Below are positions 36,804 to 45,846 of a stretch of 64,000 nt of DNA, one piece after another. Position 1 is the first letter of the stretch; every line of letters begins with the position of its first letter. This stretch comes from Paenibacillus sp. sptzw28. Its GTDB lineage: Bacteria > Bacillota > Bacilli > Paenibacillales > Paenibacillaceae. Below the pieces are notes generated by a model. That model did no database searches. It saw only the letters and a program-made list of their open reading frames with translations, and had not been told where the DNA came from. The position numbers and the translations under genes were made by a program. The stretch spans positions 6,036,891 to 6,100,890 of the forward strand of contig NZ_CP080545.1 in assembly GCF_019550795.1 (NCBI RefSeq), given 5' to 3'.

Positions 36804-36819
36804 GACGCCCGAAGGCGTC
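36804..36819 (-). terminator. Terminator of the acetyltransferase gene
   Basis: GACGCC (36804-36809) and GGCGTC (36814-36819) form a short stem with a CGAA loop, followed by seven T residues on the minus strand. Eighteen bases past the stop at 36837. Confidence 0.75.
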
Positions 36820-36836
36820 CGAACTGCGAAAAAACA

Positions 36837-37112
36837 TTATCTCTCCCAAATATCGTGGTATTCCTTGCGCCGTCTGAACAGCGCGTGCGCATACGAACAC
36901 GCCGGTACGATCTTCTTATTCGTTTCCCTGGCATATTCCACCACCCGCTGAACCAGGTCCTCGGCCAGTTTTCGTCCGCGCATCGCCTCCAAAACGAAGG
37001 TATGATCGATAATCAGCGTATCCTCCCCGCTGGTCACGAAAGTGATTTCGGCGACTGCTACACCGTCCTCCCACGTAATAAAGCCGTTTCCTTCCTTCAC
37101 CGTTTCACCCAT
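36837..37112 (-). CDS. Short GNAT-like N-acetyltransferase (YjdJ type)
   Basis: A 91-residue protein of the small GNAT-like family (Acetyltransf_CG). Conserved pattern: FITWEDGVAVAEITF, IIDHTFVLEAMRGRKLAEDL, then IVPACSYAHALFRRRKEY with a conserved Cys. The substrate of the family is unknown; acetyl-CoA binding is assumed from the fold. ATG 37112 overlaps the last eight bases of the thioredoxin-like gene, so the two are co-transcribed and coupled. Confidence 0.88.
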   Translation of the reverse strand: MGETVKEGNGFITWEDGVAVAEITFVTSGEDTLIIDHTFVLEAMRGRKLAEDLVQRVVEYARETNKKIVPACSYAHALFRRRKEYHDIWER

Positions 37113-37455
37113 TATTGGTTACCTCCTCATCGATTTCCGGCTCCAGACTCTTTATAAGGGCGTACAAGTGATCAACCGAGCGCATCGTGTATTCAACATG
37201 GACCGGCTGGCCGTCCGTAATCAGAACTAGGCACGGTACGCTCGATATTCGCCAGGCATCCCGCAGTACCGGGGCGTAGTTGATATTTATTTTGTGAATG
37301 GGAACGCCAACTCCGGCAGCCTGAACAATTTCGAGCATTCTCTCCGTCAACTGGCATGTACCGCAGAAAACGGTGTGAAACAATACCGCTTCGTTACCGC
37401 CTTTCTTACGCAGTCGTTTAAGGAGCTCTTCCTCCTGTAGCTCTTCTATGGCCAT
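37105..37455 (-). CDS. Thioredoxin-family protein with CGTC motif
   Basis: A 116-residue cytoplasmic thioredoxin-like protein, similar in shape to Bacillus YtpP. The redox motif is C31-G-T-C34, followed by a cis-proline region SSVPCLVLITDGQ, in which a third Cys precedes the loop. ATG 37455 is preceded by AAAGGAA; the frame is open further upstream but without a site. It probably acts in thiol-disulfide exchange. It is coupled to the acetyltransferase gene. Confidence 0.88.
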   Translation of the reverse strand: MAIEELQEEELLKRLRKKGGNEAVLFHTVFCGTCQLTERMLEIVQAAGVGVPIHKININYAPVLRDAWRISSVPCLVLITDGQPVHVEYTMRSVDHLYALIKSLEPEIDEEVTNNG

Positions 37456-37630
37456 CTGACTTGTTCCTTTCGTATTCAGCGAGACAGGCAGCAGATTTAA
37501 TCCGCTCTCTTTTCGGTATATATCTAAGTTTACCATAAACGTTTATATACATAAGCAATTACTAAACTGAAGGTAGTAGGAAGAATTAGACCGGCATGGC
37601 GGTCGCCGCCTCCTCTACCAGTTCTTAAAT

Positions 37631-37669
37631 AAACAACCCGCCGGGGCCATAAGCCCCGGCGGGTTGTTT
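37631..37669 (-). terminator. Strong terminator between the SLH protein and thioredoxin genes
   Basis: A 17-bp perfect stem (37631-37647 with 37653-37669) with a CATAA loop, followed on the minus strand by ATTTAAG. It closes the transcript of the large surface protein, whose stop is at 37707. Confidence 0.85.
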
Positions 37670-37706
37670 GTATTCCCGGAAAAGAATCCGGTATTCGGTG
37701 CCGTTG

Positions 37707-40700
37707 TTACGGCTTCTCTTGCATTACTTCCTGGATTCTGATCAGCACGACGACCGCTTCCGCTCTTGTTGCCGTACTTCCCGGCTCAAAGCGGCTGCTC
37801 GAGCGGCCATTCACAATGCCTTTCAGGGCGGCTTCCGTTACGTAGCCTTTCGCCCACTTCGGAATTTGCGAATCGTCCGCAAACGATGTCTTGGTACTCG
37901 ACGCGGCTGACATTCCCCAGCCTCTCATCAGCATCGCAATCATTTCCGTCCTGCTGAGCTTGACGTTCGGACGAAGTGTTCCGTCGGTGTAGCCTTTGAT
38001 AACACCGGCTGCGATCGCGCCGGCCAATTCATCAACTGCCGAACCCGGCACTTGTCTGCGGTCCTTGAAAGCTTCCAAGGAAGATGCGTCTCCTTGCAGC
38101 TTGAACGCCCGCGATACCATCAATGCGAACTGCAGCCTTGTTACCTCTCCGTTCGGTACGAAAATCTGATTCGTAAAACCTTGGACGATACACTGCTGGG
38201 CAGCCTTCTCGATGTACGTCTTCGCCCAATGGTTCTGTGTATCAATCCAGTTTGTTTGCGTGCAAACGGATCCGGCTGATCCATTCTTATTCTGCTCATC
38301 AGCCAGCTTGGCCAGTACCACAACGGAAGCCGATGCGGAAAGTGTCCCGCGTTTGACGGTAATGCGGGTTGTTCCTTCCGCTATCCCCGTCACCAGGCCG
38401 CTTCCGTTCACCTCCGCTATCGACGCAGATGCGGATTCAAAAGTCGCATCCGTTATCGTTTCGACTTTACCGCTTGCATACACGGCATGTACCGTTATTT
38501 GGCGTTTCTCGCCGATTCGCATTTGATAGTCCGTCGCATTTAAATATATGGCCGTCAGTTCGTAACCGGTATATCCTCCGAAGAAGTTGCCGCTTCCGGG
38601 AGTCGATAACTTGTCCGTTCTGATGACGATCACGGTATACGTTTTAACGCCGTCGGCCGGAGACGTGACCTCGACCGAAATCGGATTGTTTCCGACCTGC
38701 AGCGCAATCGGCGCGCTGGCCGTACCGTTTGCTGCGGCTTGGCCGTTGACTTTGATCGCCGCGCCGGCTTTCGCCGTCGGCGTCACGGTGACGCTGGTCA
38801 CTTCATTGGCTACCGCCGCGGCATAGTTCATGATGCCGCCGCTGAAGGCCGGGCTAAGCGTGCCGTTTGACAGCGTCAGGTTGATCAGGTCTGCGCCGTT
38901 ATCCGTTTCGCGGGTGATAATAATGGTGTAGCGTTTCGTGGTCGAACTGTCCTGCGCCTTCACCAGGACCGTAATCTGATTCTCACCGGCCTTCAGTGCG
39001 ATCGGCTGCGAAGGGGTTGCGCTTGCCACCACGGCGCCGTTCACCGTTACTATTGCATTGGCGTTCGCCGTTGTCGGCGTTACGCTTACCTGATACACGC
39101 TGCTGGTCACCGTTGCCGTATAATCCAACATCCCGCTGCTGAACGAGGGGCCGAGCGTTCCGCTTGACAGCGCCAGATCGACAAGGTCGGCTGCGTTCGA
39201 GCTCACTTCGCGGTACACCTTGACGGAATAGGTTTTCGTCGTTCCATCCTGCGCCCAGACGGCCACGTTAATGAGGTTGTCTCCCTCATTGAGCGGCAGC
39301 GGCCGGGATGTCGTTCCGCTCGCCACGATGGTTCCGTTCACCGTGATGACCGCTCCGTTGTCGGCCGCCGTCGGCGTTACCGACACGGCGTATACGTCAT
39401 TGGTCACCGTCGCCGTGTAGGTCTGCGTCCCGCTGCTGAACGATGGGCTTAGCGTTCCGCTCGACAGCGCCAGATTGATCAGGTCCGCATTAGGGCCCGC
39501 CTCCTTGCGTACCGTCACGCGATACGTCATTTGGGTCGTGCCGTCCTGCGCCTTTACCACTACCGTAATCGGATTGTCGCCCGGATTCAGGGCGATGGCC
39601 GACGATGGCGTTCCGCTCGCGACCAGCTTCCCGTTCACGGTGATGCTGGCATTCGGATCGGCAGCCGTCGGGGTGACCGTAATGCTGTAGACACTGCTCA
39701 CTACAGTGGCCGAGTATTCGGCCGTCGTGCTGCTGAACGCCGGGCTGAGCGTGCCTTCCGATAAAGTAAGGCCGCTGAGCTCCGCGCCAGTGCTTGCGGC
39801 ACGGGTGACGACCAGATTGTACGTTTTCACGGTCGCTCTGTCCTGTGCTGTCACCGTTACCGCGATCGGATTTTGTCCCACCTTCAGAGCAATCGGAGGC
39901 GAGGCCGTGCCGCTGGAAACGATTGTCCCGTCTACCGTGATGATGGCGTTCGGATCCACCGCTGCAGCCGTTACGGTCACACTTGCAATCTCATTGGCGA
40001 CGGTCGCCGAATATGCGGTTACCGCGCTGCTGAACGCCGGGCTAAGCGTGCCTTCCGATAAGGCCAGACTGCTCAGGTCCGTGCTGTTGCTTGCGCTTCG
40101 GGTCACAATGACGGTATAGGTCTTCGCCGTCGTGCCGTCTTCCGCCGTCACCAGTACATCGATCCGGTTGTCCCCCACATTCAGCGGGATCGCCGCCGAA
40201 GCCGCTCCGCTCGCCACGGCTTTTCCGTTCACCGTCAGCGTCGCGTTCAGATCCGACGCGGTCGGGGTAACCGTCACGCTTGTCACCGTACTGGCCACGG
40301 TCGCGCTGTAGCTCTGCACGCCGCTCGCAAATACCGGGCTCAAGCTTCCGCTCGACAAGGCCAGATTGCTCAAATCCGCATTCGTGCGTGCCGCGCGGGT
40401 AACGTTCAGGCTGTACGTTTTCGTCGTCGTTCCATCCTGCGCCGTGACCGTCACCGTAATCGGGTTATCCCCCGGATTCAGCGGAATCGGGCCGGACGGT
40501 GCGCCGCTGGCTACCAGTTTGCCGTTCACCGTGACCGTCGCGTTCGGGTCGGCCGTCGTCGGCGTTACCTTCACGCTGACCACGCTGTTCCCTACCCCCG
40601 CCGTATAGCTCGTCACGCCGCTTGCAAACGCCGGGTTCAAGCTTCCCTCGGACAACGCCAGATAGCTTAGGTCCGCGCTGCCCGATGCTGCGCGGGTCAC

Positions 40701-43700
40701 CACGACGTTATAGGTCATCTGCGTCGTTCCGTCCTGCGCCGTCACCGTCACGGCGATCGGGTTGTCTCCGGCATTCAGCGAAATGGCCTGCGATGCCGTA
40801 CCGCTATTCACCAGCGTTCCGTTCACCGTGACCGTCGCGTTCGGATCGGCCGTCGTCGGCGTCACGGTCAGGCTGTAGACGCTGTTCGCCACCGTGGACG
40901 TATAATCCGTCGCTCCCATGCTGAACGCCGGACTTAACGTCCCGTCCGACAGAGCCAAATCAGTCAATCCCGCACTGTTGCTCGGCGCTCGGGTGACCGT
41001 CACGGTGTACGTCTTCGTCGTCGTGCCGTCTTGGGCGGTGACCGTCACATCGATCGGGTTGTCCCCAATGCTGAGCGGAATCTCCCCCGATGCCGAACCG
41101 CTTGGTACCAGCGTTCCGTTCACCTTCACCGTTGCATTCGCATCCGTTACCGTCGGCGTAACGCTCACGCTGCTGACACTATTGGCCACCGCCGCCGTAT
41201 AGCTCGTCACGCCGCTGCCGAACGCCGGGCTCAAGGTGCCCTGCGACAGCGCCAGGTTGTTCAGGCTTGCGATCGCGCTCGCTGCGCGTTTCACCGTCAC
41301 GGTGTACGTCTTCGTCGTCGTGCCGTCCTGCGCCGTCACCGTTACGTTGATCGGGTTGTCCCCGACGTTCAGCGGAATGCTTGGGGATGCCGAACCGCTC
41401 GCTACCAGGGTCCCGTTCACCTTCACCGTCGCGTTCGGATCCGCCAGGGTCGGGGTGACCGTGATGCCGGTCACATTGTTCGCTACGCTCACCGTGTACT
41501 GCTGCACGCCGCTGCCGAACGCCGGCGCCAGGCTTCCCTCGGACACCGACAGGTAGGTCAAGTCCGCGCTGTTGCTCGGCGCGCGGGTGACCGTCAACGT
41601 ATACGTTTTCTTCGTCGTCCCGTCCTGCGCCGTCACCGTCACGTTGATCAGGTTGTCGCCGACGCTAAGCGGGATCGCCGCAGACGCGGTGCCGCTCGCC
41701 ACGGTTTGCCCGTTCACCGTGACAGTCGCGTTCGGTTCCGCCGACGTCGGCGTCACCGTCACGCTTGTTGTGCTGTTGGCCACGGTTGCGCCGTAGCTCT
41801 GCGTGCCGCTGCTGAACGCGGGGCTAAGCGTTCCCTGCGACAGCGACAACCCGCTTAATTCGGCGTTGCTGCTCGGCGGACGGGTGACCGTCACCGTATA
41901 CAGCTTCTGCGTCGTCCCGTCTTCCGCCGTGACGATTACCTTGACAATATTGTCCCCCACGTTTAAGGGAACGGTTGACGGGGTGCCGCTGGCGACAACC
42001 TTGCCGTTCACCGTTATCGTCGCACCCGGGTCCGCCGCCGTCGGCGTCACGTCCACGCTGGTGATGCTATTGGCCACGGTGGCCGAATAGCCTGTCACCC
42101 CGCTGCTGAACGCCGGGCTTAACGTCCCCTGCGACAGTGCCAAATTGCTCAAATTGGCGTTGGTGCTCGCCTGCCGGTACACAATGACGGAGTACGTCTT
42201 GCGCATCGTCCCCGCCGCCGATGTTACGACCACCTTAATGGTATTGGCCCCCACATTGAGGGAAACCGGCGAGGAGGCGCTGCCGCTCGCCACGCTCTGT
42301 CCGTTGACCATCACCGTCGCGTTCGGGTCGGAGGTCGTCGGGGTAAGCTGCATGCTCGTCACGCTATGGGCCACCGTCGCGGAATAGTCCGTCGTTGCGG
42401 GGTCGAATGCCGGCGTCATTGCCCCTTGCGACAACGTCAAATTGCTTAGATTCACGTCCTGCTCCGACACGGTAACCGTACTCGAGTCCGTATAGTGCCC
42501 GTCGTCCGTCGTCGCGGTAATGACTGCCGTTCCCGGACCGACCGGCGTGACGACGCCGTTCTGGTCTACTGTCGCCACCGCAGGCGTATCCGATACCCAG
42601 CGCACATTCTTGTTGCTTGCCGTGCTCGGCAGCACTGCCGCGCTTAGCTGCCCCGTGCTTCCGCCCTGTACCAGCGAAAGGGCCGACGGCGTCACGTCGA
42701 CGCCTGTCGCGGGGATATAGTAATTGATCCGCAGAATCGGTCGCTTCGTGGAGTCGGAATATTCAGAGGAAGCGAATATTTTATAGTTCGCTACATTCGT
42801 AGCTTCGTCTTGATCGACAATTTCCACGCCGTAGTTCGGCTTGCCGCCTTCGACCCACTGCCGCACCGTACCGGTCAACGTAAAGGTTTTCCAGGTGTTA
42901 GGCGTGTAGCTGACCGATTGGATGTCGACCGTCGCGGCGTCGTATAAGGGCTGGTTGTTCCATGTTGTTTCGCCAGCCGATGCAGCAGTCCCGCTCTTGT
43001 TCCCTTCCACCCAAGGCTCGAGAATCTCCCGCGCGCCCATGGAGACGGTATTGTTGGCTGCGTCGAGGAGATAAAGCTCCAGCGTCGCGCTTGTAATAAT
43101 GGCATTGGCGGGGATGGACGACATGTCGAATTTGTGCAACGCCCTCTTTCTGTCATTCACATAAGCCGCAACACGGCCAACATATGTCCGGTCGTAAGCG
43201 CCCCAGTTGGTATCAGGATAGGTATTATATTCGTGGACACTGGTATCGTCTGTACCGACATACCCGTTCAGCCCTTGCTGCAGCACGACCTGCGTCGTAG
43301 TGACCGGCTTGTCGCTCGCAGCGGGGGCTCTGACGGTTACCGTGCTTGTCGCCGTTAACCCGTCCGCCGTCGTCGCTGTGATCGTGGCATTCCCGAGGTT
43401 GGCGCCCGGCGTCACGTATCCATTCGCGTCCACCGCCGCGACCGAAGAATCGCTGGACGTCCACGTCACACTCTGATCCGTGGCATTATCCGGTGTAAAG
43501 TCGGCTTTCAGCCTGGTGCCGCTTCCTCCCTGGATTAGGGTAAGCTCCGCAGGCGCAACGGTGAAGTCCGTAGCCGGTACGCTATATGTGATCGTTAATT
43601 TGGGACGGGTGGTTCCTTCGCTGGAATCGAATCCCTTGTTGAAATCTGACGCATCCGTGGAATTATCTCTCTTAAGCATGATTCCGTAGTTCGCTGCCGT

Positions 43701-44270
43701 TCCAGACACCCACTGCTGCGTCAGACCCAGCACATCGAATGCATTCCAGGAACCGTTCGCAACGCTTGTCGTCATCTGGCTTGAAATTGGCGTCGTGTTA
43801 TAGATTGGGGTGCTTACCGCGTTGTTCCAGGTAAGCGTATTCTCCTGCCAATCCTTTGTCACTTGATGGATAGCGATTGGCACATTGGTGGTTCCTATGT
43901 TGCTGCTCACCCTGGCATCATTTAAGTACAGCTCCAGCTTCGCGCTCGTAATCTCGGCGTTCTGCGGGATGGACGCAAGATCGAATTGGAGAAACGTATA
44001 TCTCTGCCCGGTCGCCAAATTACCAATGATAAGCGCTGCTGAATTGCCAAAGTTCGTTGTTCCCTGTTCTTGCGCGACGAGCGCATCCTTCATAGCGGTA
44101 TACCCGTTAGTCCAGTACTGCAACACCCTCGTCACAGGCGTTGCCGCCGCAGCTGCGGAGGTGGGGGACAAAAGTAAGGATGCAACCGCTGAAAATACCA
44201 TGAGTCCGCTGAGTGTTGCGGAAACGATGCGTCTGAATAACCCGATTCGTTTTCGTTGAGTAAATTGCAT
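37707..44270 (-). CDS. Giant S-layer-anchored surface protein with 13 cadherin-like repeats
   Basis: A 2187-residue exported protein. Order: signal peptide (LSGLMVFSAVASLLLSPTSA), DNRLRE/CBM96-like domain (about 45-235), BIG2 Ig-like domain, second DNRLRE-like domain (about 325-520), second BIG2, then 13 cadherin-like beta-sandwich repeats of about 98 residues (605-1883), a third BIG2 (about 1900-1985) and three SLH motifs (about 1997-2187; NHWAKTYIEKA, PKWAKGYVTEAALKG). SLH motifs bind pyruvylated cell-wall polymers. The rest suggests adhesion or carbohydrate binding. ATG 44270 follows GGAGGG. Expression is probably set by the c-di-GMP riboswitch upstream. Confidence 0.92.
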   Translation of the reverse strand: MQFTQRKRIGLFRRIVSATLSGLMVFSAVASLLLSPTSAAAAATPVTRVLQYWTNGYTAMKDALVAQEQGTTNFGNSAALIIGNLATGQRYTFLQFDLASIPQNAEITSAKLELYLNDARVSSNIGTTNVPIAIHQVTKDWQENTLTWNNAVSTPIYNTTPISSQMTTSVANGSWNAFDVLGLTQQWVSGTAANYGIMLKRDNSTDASDFNKGFDSSEGTTRPKLTITYSVPATDFTVAPAELTLIQGGSGTRLKADFTPDNATDQSVTWTSSDSSVAAVDANGYVTPGANLGNATITATTADGLTATSTVTVRAPAASDKPVTTTQVVLQQGLNGYVGTDDTSVHEYNTYPDTNWGAYDRTYVGRVAAYVNDRKRALHKFDMSSIPANAIITSATLELYLLDAANNTVSMGAREILEPWVEGNKSGTAASAGETTWNNQPLYDAATVDIQSVSYTPNTWKTFTLTGTVRQWVEGGKPNYGVEIVDQDEATNVANYKIFASSEYSDSTKRPILRINYYIPATGVDVTPSALSLVQGGSTGQLSAAVLPSTASNKNVRWVSDTPAVATVDQNGVVTPVGPGTAVITATTDDGHYTDSSTVTVSEQDVNLSNLTLSQGAMTPAFDPATTDYSATVAHSVTSMQLTPTTSDPNATVMVNGQSVASGSASSPVSLNVGANTIKVVVTSAAGTMRKTYSVIVYRQASTNANLSNLALSQGTLSPAFSSGVTGYSATVANSITSVDVTPTAADPGATITVNGKVVASGTPSTVPLNVGDNIVKVIVTAEDGTTQKLYTVTVTRPPSSNAELSGLSLSQGTLSPAFSSGTQSYGATVANSTTSVTVTPTSAEPNATVTVNGQTVASGTASAAIPLSVGDNLINVTVTAQDGTTKKTYTLTVTRAPSNSADLTYLSVSEGSLAPAFGSGVQQYTVSVANNVTGITVTPTLADPNATVKVNGTLVASGSASPSIPLNVGDNPINVTVTAQDGTTTKTYTVTVKRAASAIASLNNLALSQGTLSPAFGSGVTSYTAAVANSVSSVSVTPTVTDANATVKVNGTLVPSGSASGEIPLSIGDNPIDVTVTAQDGTTTKTYTVTVTRAPSNSAGLTDLALSDGTLSPAFSMGATDYTSTVANSVYSLTVTPTTADPNATVTVNGTLVNSGTASQAISLNAGDNPIAVTVTAQDGTTQMTYNVVVTRAASGSADLSYLALSEGSLNPAFASGVTSYTAGVGNSVVSVKVTPTTADPNATVTVNGKLVASGAPSGPIPLNPGDNPITVTVTAQDGTTTKTYSLNVTRAARTNADLSNLALSSGSLSPVFASGVQSYSATVASTVTSVTVTPTASDLNATLTVNGKAVASGAASAAIPLNVGDNRIDVLVTAEDGTTAKTYTVIVTRSASNSTDLSSLALSEGTLSPAFSSAVTAYSATVANEIASVTVTAAAVDPNAIITVDGTIVSSGTASPPIALKVGQNPIAVTVTAQDRATVKTYNLVVTRAASTGAELSGLTLSEGTLSPAFSSTTAEYSATVVSSVYSITVTPTAADPNASITVNGKLVASGTPSSAIALNPGDNPITVVVKAQDGTTQMTYRVTVRKEAGPNADLINLALSSGTLSPSFSSGTQTYTATVTNDVYAVSVTPTAADNGAVITVNGTIVASGTTSRPLPLNEGDNLINVAVWAQDGTTKTYSVKVYREVSSNAADLVDLALSSGTLGPSFSSGMLDYTATVTSSVYQVSVTPTTANANAIVTVNGAVVASATPSQPIALKAGENQITVLVKAQDSSTTKRYTIIITRETDNGADLINLTLSNGTLSPAFSGGIMNYAAAVANEVTSVTVTPTAKAGAAIKVNGQAAANGTASAPIALQVGNNPISVEVTSPADGVKTYTVIVIRTDKLSTPGSGNFFGGYTGYELTAIYLNATDYQMRIGEKRQITVHAVYASGKVETITDATFESASASIAEVNGSGLVTGIAEGTTRITVKRGTLSASASVVVLAKLADEQNKNGSAGSVCTQTNWIDTQNHWAKTYIEKAAQQCIVQGFTNQIFVPNGEVTRLQFALMVSRAFKLQGDASSLEAFKDRRQVPGSAVDELAGAIAAGVIKGYTDGTLRPNVKLSRTEMIAMLMRGWGMSAASSTKTSFADDSQIPKWAKGYVTEAALKGIVNGRSSSRFEPGSTATRAEAVVVLIRIQEVMQEKP
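38620..42455 (-). repeat. 13 tandem cadherin-like domain repeats (about 294 bp each)
   Basis: Each unit begins with a variant of LSNLALSQGTLSPAFSSG and contains a TPTAADPNATVTVNG-like strand and a GDNPITVTVTAQDGTT-like strand. Units 2 to 10 are most alike, with units 1 and 11-13 more divergent. Near-identical DNA offers scope for recombination and makes assembly collapse possible. Confidence 0.92.
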
Positions 44271-44365
44271 GATGGAAACCCTCCGTAATTTTTTTGTTAT
44301 CCCCAAGCCGGAAACAGACAGGCGTTATGATTCGAGGAGAAGATTTTCAAATCCCCGTATCACGG

Positions 44366-44531
44366 CTATGCCTGCCCGCATTCCGTTATCGTAATAATGC
44401 CTCCTTCATATCTCCGGATCGCTTGGCCGATAATCAGCATATCCCGTCCATCCGTTAGCGGATAAATAACTCCGGCGTTGACGTGAAGCGGCATAAATAA
44501 GTGTGCTGGTAACCTTATCTTTCAGCTGCAT
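44366..44531 (-). other. Possible small ORFs between riboswitch terminator and surface-protein gene
   Basis: Two overlapping frames exist. One starts at ATG 44531 behind GAAAGGGGTG and encodes 41 residues (MQLKDKVTSTLIYAASRQ...). The other, 44494-44366, encodes 42 residues that look more protein-like (GVIYPLTDGRDMLIIGQAIR). Good ribosome site in one frame and good coding pattern in the other suggest a frameshifted or decayed small gene, or a regulatory leader peptide. Not resolved. Confidence 0.3.
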
Positions 44532-44550
44532 CACCCCTTTCAAATAACAG

Positions 44551-44587
44551 AAACCCCCGTCTACTGTTGCTAAATAGACGGGGGTTT
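44551..44587 (-). terminator. Riboswitch expression-platform terminator
   Basis: Thirteen-bp arms (44551-44563 with 44575-44587) form a strong hairpin ten bases after the c-di-GMP aptamer. Its tail on the minus strand is TCTGTTATTT, with limited T content. It would stop transcription before the surface-protein gene unless prevented. Confidence 0.75.
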
Positions 44588-44596
44588 CCGCCGTAT

Positions 44597-44690
44597 TCGG
44601 TAACTGGCTGGCATGTTGGATGCATTCGATCCACTTAAGCCCCTATAGCTTTGCGTCACCACCTTTCAGTGGCTTTGCCGTTGTCGTACG
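44597..44690 (-). promoter_or_regulatory. c-di-GMP-I riboswitch (GEMM)
   Basis: Read on the minus strand the segment has the conserved core of the GEMM-I aptamer: GGCAAAGCC, a GAAA loop, GACGCAAAGC, GGGGCTTAAG, a variable hairpin, and ATGCCAGCCAGTTACCG closing the structure. The order and the tetraloop match the class. A terminator follows directly and then the giant SLH surface protein. GEMM-I elements commonly control adhesion and motility genes. A HD-GYP-type gene, the class that degrades c-di-GMP, lies just upstream. Confidence 0.9.
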
Positions 44691-44783
44691 AAGTATTTAA
44701 TTGTCGTTTACTGCGTTGGTTGACTGTCGAATACGAATTAGTTAACTTGAACCGTGTATATACGTTTTACCATGATCTTCTTT

Positions 44784-44827
44784 TTTTTTGGATGGCTTTT
44801 TTTAAAATCATGAGATGGATTTTTTGG
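44784..44827. repeat. Direct repeat A flanking the HD-GYP gene
   Basis: A 44-base element with two GGATGG/GATGGA cores and T runs. It matches repeat B at 45706-45748 with few differences. Confidence 0.7.
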
Positions 44828-44871
44828 ATTTTCAGTTGAGCGAAACGTTTCAATCGGACTTTTCCGGACAG

Positions 44872-44902
44872 AAAAAAACCGGTCACATTCAGTGTGGACC
44901 GG
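44872..44902 (-). terminator. Terminator of the HD-GYP gene
   Basis: CCGGTC (44879-44884) pairs with GACCGG (44897-44902), with further inner pairing, followed by seven T residues on the minus strand. Confidence 0.75.
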
Positions 44903-45012
44903 GTCTATCATTAACGCGGCAACTGGGCCGGCCTGTCGAACAGTAATCCGACGAGAGGCTTTAGTGCCTTGACTCGTCCCTAAATAGAGTTGCAGGACGA
45001 GAACGGACTTGT

Positions 45013-45607
45013 TCATTTCTGTAACGAAATGAGAAAACAGCGCACCACGCTGCTGTCAAATTGCGTTCCGCAATTTTTAACAAGCTCGAACCTCGCCTCT
45101 TCCTCCGTCATGACGGTAGGGCCGCTTGGAAATCATACTGTCATAGGCCTCGATAACGGCGCATATGCGGGCAAGATAGGGGATTTCTTCGCCGGACAAG
45201 CCTTCCGGATACCCTTTACCGTCCCATCTCTCATGATGGTAACGAACGACCGCGATAACTTCGGGGTCCTGTATCGAGAGATTTTCAAGCAGTTCGGCAC
45301 CCAATTGCGGATGCAGCCGCATTAAGTTTAACCGCATTGGGTTAAGCGGTTTCCTATTGCGGAGCACTTCGCCCGGAATCATGGTTTTGCCCACATCATG
45401 CAGGAAACAACCGCGTATCAGAGCAGTCGTGTCTCGGGAGTCAAGTCCGAAAGATGCAGCCGCATTCCCGGCTAAAAGGGCGACTCTTTCCGAATGTCGA
45501 AAGGTGTCCGGGCATTTTCTTTGCAAGAATCCCATCCATTTGTCCACGGTTAACGATTGAGCTTTGCTGCTTAAGGTTCGAATAGCAGTGCCGGTTTCAC
45601 TGATCAT
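45013..45607 (-). pseudogene. HD-GYP-domain protein gene with C-terminal frameshift
   Basis: HD-GYP domains hydrolyse c-di-GMP. The metal motifs are present: HSERVALLAG, FLHDVGKTMIPGEVL, and the GYP signature YHHERWDGKGYPEGLSGEEIP-type segment (shown in part). After KRPYRH the annotated frame runs out as DGGRGEVRAC and stops at 45077. The +1 frame instead gives MTEEEARFELVKNCGTQFDS, the normal family ending, and stops at 45013. A single indel near 45110 therefore breaks the last 30 residues. The catalytic core is kept, so the product might still work, or the indel may be a sequencing error. ATG 45607 follows GGGGAAGGA. Confidence 0.75.
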
Positions 45608-45705
45608 TCGTCCTTCCCCTTTCTCGTAAGAAACCGCATTGAATATAAAGAGGAACCTGACTTATCAATTGTTCCATTCATTAATTTGTACCATGCTCAA
45701 TCCGT

Positions 45706-45748
45706 TTTTTGGATGGATTTTTTAAAACTAGTGGGATGGATTTTTTGT
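45706..45748. repeat. Direct repeat B flanking the HD-GYP gene
   Basis: Matches repeat A (44784-44827): TTTTTTGGATGG, T run, AAAA, then GATGGATTTTTTG. The pair brackets the HD-GYP gene and its terminator. Confidence 0.7.
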
Positions 45749-45846
45749 CTGCCACCAATCAAAACCCCGGCTGATGCTTCCGGGTCATATACTCGGCGTA
45801 CACGATTTGCCAGGATGGGATTATTTGCTCCGGCGTTACATATCCA

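Noticed and set aside
41031-41858. A 275-codon plus-strand frame and similar ones across 38.6-42.4 kb
   Set aside because: They recur with the period of the cadherin-like repeats and are Arg-rich translations of the opposite strand.
44836-44850. GAAACGTTTC palindrome that could be a LacI or CcpA site
   Set aside because: It lies just after the HD-GYP terminator region with no clear promoter beside it; a 10-bp palindrome alone is weak evidence.
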